NCBI RefSeq assembly: GCF_049347105.1
Contig: NZ_CP186334.1
Coordinates: 2,232,001-2,296,000 of the forward strand
Reading direction: 5' to 3'
DNA length: 64,000 nt
Source: Gaoshiqia hydrogeniformans
Lineage (GTDB): Bacteria; Bacteroidota; Bacteroidia; Bacteroidales; Prolixibacteraceae
In this document: in pieces, positions 16,719 to 26,284 of the stretch
How positions within the stretch are numbered: the first letter of the stretch is position 1
Layout: the number at the start of each line of letters is the position of its first letter
The notes under the pieces: model-generated
The model's database searches: none
Told to the model about the DNA's origin: nothing
The model's input: only the letters and a program-made list of their open reading frames with translations
Program-made: the position numbers and the translations under genes

Positions 16719-17309
16719 TTACATATATTCATTAAATTCATCTATTTCCATTGTCCATTTCTTAATCATATTTTTATGAATGTTGGGACCAAAAATATTG
16801 TAAATAAAAAGAGTGATAAATAGTGTTGAAATAAAAATCATCATCGATAAATTAAAATTGATTGCATCCCATTTAATAAGTAAAACACCTGCAAATATAA
16901 TTGGCATATTAAACCGTGCGTACTTATAACGTGCTTTGAAGATTTGTTTTATTTTGTTGCTTTTTTTTGCAGATTCAATTACCGAATCGATTCCGATATT
17001 TAAACTACTGAAAGCTCTATATGTTTTAATATTAATAAAAACAACATAAACTAATATGGACAAAACAAACGCTCCTCCTAAAAAGAATTTCCAATCATAA
17101 TCCATTGCTATAATATTTGGGGAAATTAAAAGAAGAATTACTAAAGGAAATATTAGCATGTTTTCAATAGTTTTATATTTAAAGAAGTTCAATTTCCGTT
17201 TAGGTTTTTTTATCAACTTTTCCTTAATTATTATTGTATTTAACTCTTCAAGTCTATTTAATTTATCGTCAAATTTTCCCCAAAGAGAAACTAATTCTTC
17301 GTATTCCAT
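16719..17309 (-). CDS. Membrane protein, candidate anti-sigma factor
   Basis: A 196-residue protein. An N-terminal charged helix (residues 1-45, EYEELVSLWGKFDDKLNRLE) is followed by four predicted membrane spans (about 55-75, 78-95, 133-150, 155-175). It starts 11 bp after the ECF sigma gene at 17321. Membrane proteins with a short cytoplasmic N terminus directly downstream of an ECF sigma are commonly its anti-sigma partner. I do not recognise a named family, so the role rests on context. Confidence 0.6.
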   Translation of the reverse strand: MEYEELVSLWGKFDDKLNRLEELNTIIIKEKLIKKPKRKLNFFKYKTIENMLIFPLVILLLISPNIIAMDYDWKFFLGGAFVLSILVYVVFINIKTYRAFSSLNIGIDSVIESAKKSNKIKQIFKARYKYARFNMPIIFAGVLLIKWDAINFNLSMMIFISTLFITLFIYNIFGPNIHKNMIKKWTMEIDEFNEYM

Positions 17310-17320
17310 AATACTTTGAT

Positions 17321-17809
17321 TTAAGTGTTTGATAAATCTTTTTTCAATTTTGTCTTAATTCGACTGATTTTTGTTGCCACATTGGTTTTTGTCAATCCTG
17401 TTATTTCTGCAATTTCGTCGTATGAATAGCCATCCAGTTGTAATAAAATTATCGCCTTGTCAATATTGTTTAAATGGTTAATTACAGTTTGAAGTTTTTC
17501 GTAAACTTCTTTGGATTCAGAATCGTCTATTACATTAGGCATGCAATCACAATATAGAACATGATTGTTTTTTTTAGAAACACGTATCCATGAAACAGCT
17601 GTATTAATTGCAATTCGGTAAATCCAAGTGCTTAACTTTGAATTGCCTTTAAAATCAGGATATGCCTTCCATAGATTGACAATTATTTCCTGAAAAAGGT
17701 CTTCTTTATCAATATTGTTAATGCAATACAAGTAACTAACTTTGAAAATTAGCTTCTTATGCTCCTCTACTATTTTTAAAAAATCACTTTCTAATTTCTG
17801 ATTCCCCAT
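17321..17809 (-). CDS. ECF-type RNA polymerase sigma factor
   Basis: A 162-residue sigma-70 family protein. Region 2 is YLYCINNIDKEDLFQEIIVNLW, followed by STWIYRIAINTAVSWIR. Region 4 is GYSYDEIAEITGLTKTNVATKISRIKTKLKK, with the helix-turn-helix that reads the -35 element. It lies between a hydrolase gene (8 bp upstream) and the membrane protein at 16719. All three appear to be one operon inside a cassette, unusual cargo because it would redirect host transcription. Confidence 0.88.
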   Translation of the reverse strand: MGNQKLESDFLKIVEEHKKLIFKVSYLYCINNIDKEDLFQEIIVNLWKAYPDFKGNSKLSTWIYRIAINTAVSWIRVSKKNNHVLYCDCMPNVIDDSESKEVYEKLQTVINHLNNIDKAIILLQLDGYSYDEIAEITGLTKTNVATKISRIKTKLKKDLSNT

Positions 17810-18717
17810 AAGAATTCTTAATTGGCCTGATTAAGTATTAATTCAGTGGTATCAAAAAGAACTCTTAACCCCTCTGATATTTTATGTCGGTATGGCCATG
17901 AGGTATAATTCAAATCATGGTTATGTCCTTCAAATGTATAACAATGTAAGTTTGTTTTACCTGTTTTATTGTATCTTTTCTCAATATCAAAAACACCTTC
18001 AAGAGGTGCATTAGCATCGTCAATGCCTTGAAAAATGTATATTGGTATATCAATTCGAAGCAAGCGTGTTTTATTGGCTTCAAGTGCAAAATGAGCCTTC
18101 ATCCAATTGCTGGTTACCCTAAAATAGTTATCCCATATCCAGGAATCGTTGCCCTCATCAACCATTTTCATCAGATAGTCGTAAATCGGAACTGTTTTAT
18201 AGGCAAAATCTTTATAGTCTATTATGCTGTCCTTCTCAAGGTTAAAAGCATCAAACGATGCATTGTTCAGGAGATGGGCTCTTGCCCATGTTGCCAATGT
18301 ATCAGCAGATTCATATTCTTCCCGGCTAAAAACGTTGTCATTATTTTTATCGAAATATTTGCGAAGGTTTATAATTGAAGCTTTACCTGATAATTGCCAT
18401 TTTATAATATCGTGGATATTGTCGTTTGCATAGCCAAATAGTAATAAGTCATTAACCTCTACCTTTTTTCTGTCGGCAACCATTGCTGCGATAATTGTTC
18501 CTTCACTTGCCCCAAGTAGCGCTATTTTGGTATGTTCAAGTCTCTTATCTCTTTTTAACGCTGAAATAATTGCTTCCACGTCAAGCGTTTCCTGTTGCGG
18601 AGTATACTTTTTATATTTTACAGAATCTATTTTATCGAAATACGGAGGCTGACCGCCAATTTCAACTCCACGACGGTTGTACATGAAAAATCCTATTCCT
18701 CGTTTATTAAATTCCTG

Positions 18718-20048
18718 CACTAGTGTCCAATAAATTTTCAATAACTAATACTTAAAGGCAAATTCAAGTTGAGCGGCTTGTTCATATATATCATCAATGT
18801 CCCCGGAGGTCAGGAAAAGATCTCTGATGTTCGTTTTGTCTGTCAGTACTCTACTGATCACGCGAAGCACATTGAATGTAGTCCTGCCCAACTGGCAGTC
18901 ATGCTCGACGATGGCCACCAGACAGTATGTGATAACCGCAACATAAATTTGTATCCTCACGGCATTCTCGGTATTGCCCCAGAAGGATGTGACACGGAGA
19001 TGTTGCTTTATCCACCGAAAAAACAGCTCCACCTGCCAGCGTTGCTTATACAGCATGGCGATGTCTTTGGCCTTGATGCTGACATTGTTGGTCAGGAAGG
19101 TGAACGTTCTTTTAAGGTCAGGAGCATAGTAAACGATCCTTCTCAACACGCAGGGATACTTCTTTTGGGTCTGGTAGCCGGTAAGGCGTATCGTCTGGTC
19201 AAGCAAAACGTTGTCCGCTCCATCCAAAAGCTCTTCACCATCAATAACTTCATACTTAAGGTGAGACTTCTGTCGGATGACAAACCAGGAACCGATCGTG
19301 TTGAATGTATGCAGCCTTGCGAGGTCATAATATCCCTTGTCAAAAATGTAGAACGCATACGGCTCATAGGGAATCTCATCCATCACATTCACGTCGTGAA
19401 CTTTTGCTTCCGTAATATGAATGTAAGTCGGTATTTGGGTTACTACGTCAAAGAGTGTGTGAACTTTGATGCCACCCTTGTTCTTTCTAAAGTATGCCCA
19501 CTTGAACAAGCTCAGGCAAAGATCTATCGTGGTGGAATCGAGCGCATAGAACTTTCCACGCAATTCGAATGGTCTGTTGATTCGCTTGCTTTGAGCAAGA
19601 TTAATCATGAAAAAGGCAAACTCTTCAAATATCTTGTAGTCCCGGTTCATATTGGCATAGGAAAGATTGCTCAGTTTAATCTCTCCGGTGCCAAATCCGA
19701 GATGGTAGCTCTTGCTTTTGATAGCGTCAATTATGCACGCGACCTCTCTGAGGCTGTCACACGAGGCCAATTGCCCATACATCATGACGAGCAATTGGTT
19801 CCAGCAGGTGAATGTCTTCACCCATTTGTCTCCGTTATGTCGCTTAACAATCATATCAAAAACTCTCTTTGGCAGGAACTCTACCAGTTGACTGAATACA
19901 TATTTGCCGCTGTTCATATTTGCCCGGGTTTATTTCCAGGCTGCAAGATGCGAAATGAATTCAAATCGACACGTGGATTATTTGCTTTTAATTGACTATA
20001 TTATAATAACTTACAAAGGTTTCTAAAAAAATCTTTTGGACACTAGTG
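18718..20048 (-). mobile_element. IS4-family insertion sequence, complete
   Basis: A 1331-bp element. Termini are CACTAGTGTCCAA at 18718 and TTGGACACTAGTG ending at 20048 (perfect 13-bp inverted repeats). Both sides carry AAATTCCTG (18709-18717 and 20049-20057), a 9-bp target duplication. It contains one transposase gene. The insertion splits the hydrolase coding region and must be recent, since both gene halves remain open. Confidence 0.93.
18745..19917 (-). CDS. IS4-family transposase
   Basis: A 390-residue DDE transposase with an N-terminal DUF4372-like region (SGKYVFSQLVEFLPKRVFD). Catalytic Asp residues lie in YALDSTTIDLCLSLF and YIFDKGYYDLARLH, and the Glu in LYKQRWQVELFFRWIKQ, the YREK-like motif of IS4. 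It fills the IS at 18718-20048. A 408-codon frame on the opposite strand is only its shadow. Confidence 0.92.
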   Translation of the reverse strand: MNSGKYVFSQLVEFLPKRVFDMIVKRHNGDKWVKTFTCWNQLLVMMYGQLASCDSLREVACIIDAIKSKSYHLGFGTGEIKLSNLSYANMNRDYKIFEEFAFFMINLAQSKRINRPFELRGKFYALDSTTIDLCLSLFKWAYFRKNKGGIKVHTLFDVVTQIPTYIHITEAKVHDVNVMDEIPYEPYAFYIFDKGYYDLARLHTFNTIGSWFVIRQKSHLKYEVIDGEELLDGADNVLLDQTIRLTGYQTQKKYPCVLRRIVYYAPDLKRTFTFLTNNVSIKAKDIAMLYKQRWQVELFFRWIKQHLRVTSFWGNTENAVRIQIYVAVITYCLVAIVEHDCQLGRTTFNVLRVISRVLTDKTNIRDLFLTSGDIDDIYEQAAQLEFAFKY

Positions 20049-20294
20049 AAATTCCTGAGCAAAAAGGTCGAAATAATTAAAGGTTACGTTTCCAAATTCC
20101 CTTTTATTCAAATAAGTATTGGGGCCTGTTCCAGGAATAAATATTATACAAAGCGAAACATTTGAACTGTCTTTTGGTAATTCTAATTTTCCTTTGATAA
20201 TCTCATTGTCCGAAAGTGTGACACTTACTATTTCAGAACTGTAAGCATGGCTACAAGAAATAAAAACAACAAATGCAACAATTATCTTTTTCAT

Positions 20295-21090
20295 ACTACT
20301 AATTTTTATCTAAAATTCAATTTTCTGTATTAGTCGAATAAAAAATCAAAAAAATCACACACTCATGTTTTTTATAGGTAGGATGCTATTTAAAATTTGT
20401 GGACACTTATTTGTCTGTTTACCAAAGCTATCTTATATCTCTTTTTCCGTGGGGATTATGTGTAGCTTTATATCTTATATCTCCAGCATAGAAACTGCCA
20501 CACCATCCCCAACTTCCATTGAATTTCCGCTATCTTAACATTCCATAAATCTTCGTGCTGTTCATTTCCGGTGGGCCTTCAGGTGTCGTGTTCATTGTTA
20601 GTTTTTTGTTTGGTGCCAGAAAGTTACAATAATTCTGAACGAAAATTCATCGATAGTAAAAAATGTTGATAAATTGCTTTTTCGGAGGGTTTGGAGGCAT
20701 AGGGTGCCAAGTTGGGCGGCAATAAGGCAAACCATGTAACCCGTCTGTCTGGGCTATTTGTGCAGCACGCCTTGAAAACCCGCACCGGCAGTGCTTTACC
20801 ATAGCGGAATAGTGAGCTGTTCACCATTAGGGTAACGAGGCGTTCACTACCCGGGTAATGAATGCTTCATCATTAGAATAGTGAGACGTTCATCATTAGG
20901 CGTGTAACCGGCTTCCTATTAACCCAATGAACCTCCCCACTCCCATACGGATTGAAAATCCGGCGTTAATAAGGTGCGGATGACATATCCGCACCAGCCG
21001 CTAACTGCTTCCGACAGATCCGGAGGAGCAGGTTGGCCCATTATTGCAAAGTAAGCCCACATTACCAAAGTTCGCCACTATTTCCCATTG
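20295..21090. other. Gene-poor stretch with repeats
   Basis: No gene can be supported here. It holds a decayed coding remnant on the minus strand (around 20450-20600), degenerate 27-bp tandem units (20825-20905, each with a CATTAGG-like core) and one copy of a hairpin repeat (20935-21012) containing GGTGCGGAT/ATCCGCACC. Related repeats are at 14940-15000, 37550-37625 and 39765-39850. Confidence 0.5.
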
Positions 21091-21228
21091 CTTAACGAAC
21101 CGCCGTATACGTGCCTGAGATTTGAATGTCCGGTGGACATTCGAATCGAAAGGGAGCGAAGCTCGCGTACGTACGGTGGTGTGAGAGGCTCTCCCCGTCA
21201 GTGTTCACTGGCGGGGCAGTCTACTCGA
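21091..21228 (+). other. Group II intron 3' end remnant
   Basis: GAACCGCCGTATACG and CGTACGTACGGTGGTGTGAG form the intron domain V region. The CCCCGTCAG/CTGGCGGGG hairpin is domain VI, and the intron ends ...TCTACTCGA at 21228. The next bases, TTATGC (21229-21234), are the attC R'' core (complement of GCATAA). The intron body is missing. It is antisense to the cassettes. Confidence 0.7.
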
Positions 21229-21464
21229 TTATGCACTGTACATTTTTATCTGTTTATCAATTCAATAGTCTTTAATTGGTTGTTTGTATATTTTTTTCTT
21301 TGGCTATCTGATTTATTATCTCTTTAATATCATTTTTTAATGCATAGTCAAATTTTGTCAAATCCAAAGTCACGCTTGGCTATTCCGGAAGCTACCACCC
21401 AGTAATCCGGCGTATACCACCCAGGTTGAGTAACTAAATCGAAGAACTTATTTGACTGACAATA

Positions 21465-22184
21465 TTACCGTTTTTTTCTTAAACTCTCACCTTTTAGTTC
21501 AAACCGGTGTGCCGTATAGACGATCCTGTCCAGAAAGCTGTCGGCCACGGTGGGTTCGGAAAAGACATCAAACCAACTGGCCACCGGCAACTGGCTGGCA
21601 ATAATGGTTGACTTTCGGGCATGGCGGTCCTCGATGATTTCCATCAGATCCAGTTGCTGTTGTCCTTCCAGTGGCGATAATCCAAAATCGTCCAGGACAA
21701 GCAGCTCTGTTTTGGCCAGTTTGTCAAAAACCCGGGTTATAGTGCCTTCCAGTCGGGCAATCTTTAGTTTCATCATCAGCTTTTGCATATTAAAATACGC
21801 TACGCTATAGCCCAGTTCGCACGCTTTCAGTCCCAGGGCCGAGGCCAGTGAACTTTTGCCGACCCCGGTTAGTCCGACAATGATCACGGCCTCCCCGTTC
21901 TTGATGTAATCGCCCATGCCCAGCCTTGTCAACAGGGATTTGTCGATTCCCCTTGCCGGGTTGGTGTCGATTTGATCCAGGCTTATCCGGTAACGAAAGC
22001 GGGCATTCTTTTCCAGCCGGCTGAACCGGTTCATTTTACGCTGGTCCTGTTCTGCCTGGAGCAGCAGGGCCAGCCCGTCTTCCAGGGAAAGTTCTGTAGT
22101 TTTTCTTGTCTCAATTAATGTTTTCCAGCAGGCGGCCATCCCTGACAACCGAAGCCCGCTGAGTTGGGTGATCATTTGATCCAT
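21465..22184 (-). CDS. istB: IS21 helper ATPase IstB
   Basis: A 239-residue AAA+ ATPase of the IstB/DnaC type. Walker A is VGLTGVGKSSLASAL and Walker B is ELLVLDDFGLSPL, followed by sensor residues in STIIASQLPVASW. It assists the IstA transposase in target selection. It follows istA with a 42-bp gap on the same strand. Confidence 0.94.
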   Translation of the reverse strand: MDQMITQLSGLRLSGMAACWKTLIETRKTTELSLEDGLALLLQAEQDQRKMNRFSRLEKNARFRYRISLDQIDTNPARGIDKSLLTRLGMGDYIKNGEAVIIVGLTGVGKSSLASALGLKACELGYSVAYFNMQKLMMKLKIARLEGTITRVFDKLAKTELLVLDDFGLSPLEGQQQLDLMEIIEDRHARKSTIIASQLPVASWFDVFSEPTVADSFLDRIVYTAHRFELKGESLRKKR

Positions 22185-22226
22185 CTTCTTTTCATTTTTG
22201 GTTTGTACTCTGATTATTTTCCTTGA

Positions 22227-23759
22227 TTATTGATAGTCTCCCCGGATGTTTCCGTGTTTGGGGAGTTTCTTTATGGTTGAAGGCTTATCCGATGTCATCC
22301 TGTTTTCGATTCGCCTGCGAACAAACTGATAACTTGGTATGCCGTTGGCAACGGCCACCCGGCAGGCTTCTTCAAAACAGAAGGGATCGGTTTTGCGTTG
22401 AAGGCTCAACAACCCCTCACAGCGTTTGTATAAAACCTCGGGCGTTTCTTCCTTTGCAAACATCATCTTCATCAGGCAGAGCAGGCCATCTGACCGTTTG
22501 CGGGCCAGGTCCATGTAGTACCCGGGGCTGCGGTCCATGTAATGCTGATGGGCCGATGGCATGTGCTCCCGCACGAGCGTATATCCGAAACCGATGGTGC
22601 GCCGGTGAGTGGCAACCAGCTCTGATTTGCAATAGATCCGCACCAGGGTACGGGTATAAACCACACTGGCCTGTTCCCCGGTGCAGGCGTAAGGAACCGA
22701 ATAATAGTGTTTGTCCCGTGCCAGGTAAATACAACTGTTTTGCTGCACCCTCAGGCTCGCATAATAACGGATATCAAAACCTGACAGGGGCAAGGCTTTT
22801 AACAGTCCTTTTTCATCGGCCAGAAAGTGTTCTTCGCGGCTGTACTCCCGTTGTTGCATCCGGGTCTGGTTATGTTGCAGGATCTTTTCGCTGATCGCCC
22901 TGTTCAGGTCGGCCAGGGAAAAAAAGACATGGTTACGCAACCGGGCATACACCCGCTGGTAAACCAGCTTAACCTGGTTCTCCACCAGAGCCTTGTCTTT
23001 TGGGGTCCGCACACGCGCAGCCAGCACGGCAAAACCATAGTGGTTGGCAAAATCGTCCATCACCCGGTTAATGTCCGGTTCATACCGGTCGGTTTTGATC
23101 ACGGCAGCCTTGAGGTTATCACAAACCACAATTTTGGGGACACCACCGAGTGCCTGCAAACAGCAGCCAAGTGCATAAAGAAAATTTTCCGTGTTCTGAT
23201 GGGAAACAGCCATGGCAAAGCTGTAATCCGAGTAAGGCAGGGTAGCCACGAAAACATACGCTTTTATCGCTTCCCCGGTCTCACGATCAACGTAAGAGAG
23301 CGTATCCCCTGCAAAGTCGACAAAAAGTTGCTGCCCGGGCTGGTGGGTCAGCACCGCGGAAGATTTACGGGCTACACGCAACTGGTTTAAATGAAAGCAG
23401 AACTGGGAGTAGCTGTACCCCTGCAGGTGCTTTTCACGGTATTCCTGCCAAAGCAGTTTGATGGTCACGTGCCTGCGTTTGAGTTCTCCTTCAAGATAAG
23501 GGAGCATTTGTTTCAGCTCATTAAAGCGATCTTCCAGGTAGGCCGGGTTTCCGGCATGAAAACGGCCTTCCAGCACCGGATCATCCAGGGTAAGAAGCTC
23601 TCCGATATCCAGTTTCCCGGATGCTATTTTTTGCATGTAGTTGTTGACCGTCCCTTTGTAAATGCCGAGTTCTTTTCCGATCTGACGGTTGGACAGCCCG
23701 CTCTGATGAAGCCTCAAAATTTGTTTTAACTGACTCATAAGTATTACTTTTCTTGCCAT
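22227..23759 (-). CDS. istA: IS21 transposase IstA
   Basis: A 510-residue DDE integrase-type transposase. An N-terminal helix-turn-helix (LKQILRLHQSGLSNRQIGKELGI, residues 11-33) is followed by an rve core: Asp in LFVDFAGDTLSYVD, Asp in KIVVCDNLKAAVI, and the Glu region near KDKALVENQVKLVY. The C-terminal part has a small beta-barrel domain (around 340-380). Length and order with istB are normal for IS21. Confidence 0.94.
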   Translation of the reverse strand: MARKVILMSQLKQILRLHQSGLSNRQIGKELGIYKGTVNNYMQKIASGKLDIGELLTLDDPVLEGRFHAGNPAYLEDRFNELKQMLPYLEGELKRRHVTIKLLWQEYREKHLQGYSYSQFCFHLNQLRVARKSSAVLTHQPGQQLFVDFAGDTLSYVDRETGEAIKAYVFVATLPYSDYSFAMAVSHQNTENFLYALGCCLQALGGVPKIVVCDNLKAAVIKTDRYEPDINRVMDDFANHYGFAVLAARVRTPKDKALVENQVKLVYQRVYARLRNHVFFSLADLNRAISEKILQHNQTRMQQREYSREEHFLADEKGLLKALPLSGFDIRYYASLRVQQNSCIYLARDKHYYSVPYACTGEQASVVYTRTLVRIYCKSELVATHRRTIGFGYTLVREHMPSAHQHYMDRSPGYYMDLARKRSDGLLCLMKMMFAKEETPEVLYKRCEGLLSLQRKTDPFCFEEACRVAVANGIPSYQFVRRRIENRMTSDKPSTIKKLPKHGNIRGDYQ

Positions 23760-24591
23760 AATCCGTGTGCTTGATTGGTTTTATAAGCACACAAAGTACT
23801 CGAAAAGTTACTCAGGGAAACCAGGTTAGTGGGTGCATATGCTCCGGATTCTGTCAGAACCCGCCAACGGGATGCCACGAAAAAATATCCACCTGTCTGC
23901 CATTGGATTAGCGGCCCATTTTTGGGTGGTCATGCTCCGGAATCCGTGCCGTTTTCTCCCGTTTTCGGATAACTTGCACCCACTGGGTGGTTATGCTCCG
24001 GAACCGGTCTGGCCGGGGCAGCGTGATTCCTTCAAAATCACATTTTACAACCTAAAATGCCCCAAACAACCCCGTTTTTGGGTGCATATCCGCCGGAATG
24101 TCATGTTTTTTCCTTTTGAAAAACGTTCATTTCCTCTGGATTCTTTCTAAATTACTGGGTGGTTGTGCTCCGGATTATCCACACGCTGGTACTATCAGCA
24201 TTTTTAATGTGATATTTATTGAGTCTATAATCAATTGTTTTTATAGAATTCCAATAGATGTTTTGCTCTTTATTTCTTATCCCAGGTTTAATCGAAATAC
24301 GTTCATTGTCAATCAACACAAATGCTTTCCCAAAAAGGCTCGCTATTGAGAATCCAAATCCTTCCAATGTATGAACTACTCCATTAAGAGCGAAAACACC
24401 AGTATATAACCAGTCAAATGGTCTAATAATCAGGTCATCCATGATTCTATCTGCAACCCAAACAATTGAAATCACAAAAAATAATATTCCAAGAATTATC
24501 CTAAAAGTAGACTTTTCCTCTTTTTTTAATAAATCCTTTTTAAATTCCATAAGATATTGATATTGAAGTTTGTGTCTTTTTTTTGTATAGT

Positions 24592-24661
24592 GCATAACGG
24601 TTGTAAGCTCTGGAAAAAGTTTAAAAATATAAATAAACTTTACATAGCGGCAAAACAACAA
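24592..24661 (-). repeat. attC site interrupted by a group II intron
   Basis: 5' core GTTATGC at 24592-24598 (minus strand), then a GGTTGT arm, an AAGTTTA/TAAACTT central hairpin and an ACAACA arm up to 24661. The site resumes as TTGTGC at 25484-25489 after the intron. Without the intron it is a 76-bp attC with matching GGTTGT/ACAAC arms. Confidence 0.72.
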
Positions 24662-25483
24662 GTGTGTATTTTCCCGGAGGGTGTAAGTCCCTTATGCACC
24701 GGGGTAACGCCCGGAAGCATTAGCAAGTGGCAAGGTGGTTTGGGGTGACCCATGCACTGAAGGTTATTTGCGATTGATTAAAGAGCAAATACCACGGCAA
24801 AATCCGGTACTGACGAACAGTGAATGGAGTGCAGTTTTACGATAGTAAAACCAAATGTCCGGTGGACATTTGACGGAATGAAAAGCGGAAGCGGTGTGAT
24901 ATGAGGCTATGAAACGAGGATAAGCAAACACATCATTGTAACGTCCGAAGAATATCAAAATCGTTTTGTAGTAGATGCTGCAGGAATTGGAGGAAGGGAA
25001 AAGCTTTTACCAGGGGATACCTTGGCAGCCACGGGTTTGGTTAAGCCAAGGAGTCAGCAGAGGCCATATTAGTTGTTGGTAACGAGCCGATGAATAAAGC
25101 GGAGGTCTCACAAAGCAATGAAGGGCTGAACGTTGAACAGTTGCAAATACCGAACGGAGTATCAACCAGCCGTCGGCAAGCGCAACAGGAAAGAGAAAGG
25201 GGAACAAGAGTTGGACTATTTTGGAAAGTAAGAAAATGTATGCAAACCATTGACGCTATTTTGAGTGCCGGAAACCTTACAGAAGCGAGCCGCGAGGTGA
25301 TCCGCAACAAAGGGGCAGCCGGAGTGGATGCCATGAACGTAAAAGAGCTGAGACCGTATCTGGATAAACACAGGGACGAACTAACAGCACTGATACGCCA
25401 AGGCGAATACTGCCCGCAACCCATACGGGGCAAGGAAATACCGAAGGGCAGCAAAAAGAAGCGATTGTTGGGAATCTACTCGA
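24662..25483 (+). other. Group II intron, internally deleted
   Basis: It begins GTGTG at 24662, followed by domain I-like sequence (GTGTAAGTCCC, then GCACCGGGGTAACGCCCGG), and continues into the start of an intron reverse transcriptase. At 25473 the frame jumps to the intron's last bases, TCTACTCGA (25483), which are the same as the end at 21228. Domains IV-VI and most of the ORF are deleted. It lies antisense to the cassettes, inside an attC, and ends directly before the R'' core TTGTGC. Confidence 0.75.
25090..25472 (+). pseudogene. Group II intron reverse transcriptase, N-terminal fragment
   Basis: About 128 residues matching the RT0/RT1 start of intron-encoded proteins: MQTIDAILSAGNLTEASREV, then NKGAAGVDAMNVKELRPYL and PIRGKEIPKGSKKKRLLGI. 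Relatives continue PTVxDR and then about 400 residues, absent here. The polymerase active site (YADD) is lost, so it cannot support mobility. Confidence 0.85.
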
Positions 25484-25498
25484 TTGTGCGTTCGTGCT

Positions 25499-26260
25499 TT
25501 ATTTCTTTTTTAATTTATAAATCATAAAGGTACTTGTCTTTTCATCGAAATTACTATAAGAATAGTCTCCATACATTTCGATAATCTCTAATTCGGTCGA
25601 CTTAATCATTTTTCTTAATTCCAAATCAGTTATTGGTTTAAAATTAATCTCCAAAAACCTTTTCTCAATCATTGTATTATTAGAATCGTAAATTTCAAAA
25701 AGTTGAAATCCAGAAACTATTTTCTCAGTTTCAATGTATTGATTTACATAACTAATCATCAAATGTTTGTCATCTTTAAATGGATAATTTCCCATAATCC
25801 TTGGAATTCCATCTGCTACTTTCAGTCTTGTTTTAGGGTTTTGAAGTGTCAAAATGAAAACGCCATCATCCTCAAGATGTAAAGAGATTGATTGTAATGC
25901 TTTAGTCTGTAAATCTGTTGATAGTATTTCTGAAATTGAATGAAAAGGTAAAATTATCAGTCCGAATTTTTTATCTAAATTCAAATCTGTTACATCCATT
26001 TGATGTAAACTGACATTATAGTTGTTCCTTTCAATCTTTTTTGCAAATGAATCAAGCATGCCTTTTGAATAGTCGATACATATCATTCGTCTTCCAGAAT
26101 CAAGTAACGGAATAGAAACTCGTCCTGTACCACACATTAATTCCAATATTTCACCTTTATAATCTTCTGTCTCTTTAAGAAAAAATGGAATATCAAAATC
26201 CACATTAACGTAGAAATCGTAAATATCAGCTACTTTATCAAATTTTATGGCTTCTTTCAT
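25499..26260 (-). CDS. Class I SAM-dependent methyltransferase
   Basis: A 253-residue protein from the ATG at 26260. Motif I is EILELMCGTGRVSIPLLDSG (around residues 40-60), the acidic residue of motif II is ICIDYSKGML, and LIILPFHSISEIL is motif IV. This is the Methyltransf_25-type fold. The substrate is unknown. It is single-gene cargo: the 3' core GCACAA is at 25484-25489 and the 5' core GTTGTGT at 26285-26291, which are complementary to each other. Confidence 0.82.
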   Translation of the reverse strand: MKEAIKFDKVADIYDFYVNVDFDIPFFLKETEDYKGEILELMCGTGRVSIPLLDSGRRMICIDYSKGMLDSFAKKIERNNYNVSLHQMDVTDLNLDKKFGLIILPFHSISEILSTDLQTKALQSISLHLEDDGVFILTLQNPKTRLKVADGIPRIMGNYPFKDDKHLMISYVNQYIETEKIVSGFQLFEIYDSNNTMIEKRFLEINFKPITDLELRKMIKSTELEIIEMYGDYSYSNFDEKTSTFMIYKLKKK

Positions 26261-26284
26261 GGTATTGTCTTTCCTTAGCATGAC

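Larger units (their letters stand above)
17818..20294 (-). pseudogene. Alpha/beta hydrolase gene split by an IS4 insertion
   Basis: The N-terminal part (20294-20049, starting MKKIIVAFVVFISCSHAYSS, a signal peptide) and the C-terminal part (18717-17818) join in frame when the IS at 18718-20048 and one copy of AAATTCCTG are removed. This gives 378 residues. The nucleophile elbow is GASEGT (in IALLGASEGTIIAAMVAD), an oxyanion-type motif is IIFIPGTGPNT, and the distal His is in FEGHNHDLNYTSWPYRH. It would be an exported serine hydrolase or dipeptidyl-peptidase-like esterase. As it stands the gene is disrupted. Confidence 0.88.
21377..24181 (-). mobile_element. IS21-family insertion sequence, complete
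   Basis: A 2805-bp element with istA and istB. Ends are TGGCTATTCCGGA (left) and TCCGGATTATCCA (right), imperfect inverted repeats. Several internal ACTGGGTGG-CTCCGGA-type repeats sit at each end, as is usual for transposase sites of IS21. CACGCT at 21371-21376 and 24182-24187 is the target duplication. It split a 155-codon cassette gene. A 305-bp fragment of the same end is at 38455-38759. Confidence 0.93.
21272..24550 (-). pseudogene. Hypothetical cassette gene split by IS21
   Basis: The ATG at 24550 (MEFKKDLLKKEEKSTFRIIL) runs leftwards to 24182, where the IS21 element begins. The C terminus lies beyond the IS at 21376-21272. With the IS (21377-24181) and one CACGCT removed, the frame is continuous (DSTSV-TLDLTKFDYALKND) and gives 155 residues ending IQTTN. 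It has two predicted membrane spans (about 18-40 and 50-70) and a soluble C-terminal half of unknown family. Its cassette runs from the 5' core GTTATGC (24592-24598) to the 3' core at 21229-21234. Confidence 0.85.

Noticed and set aside
18769..19995. 408-codon plus-strand frame
   Set aside because: It is antisense to the IS4 transposase, whose catalytic motifs are intact on the minus strand; the plus-strand residues match nothing.
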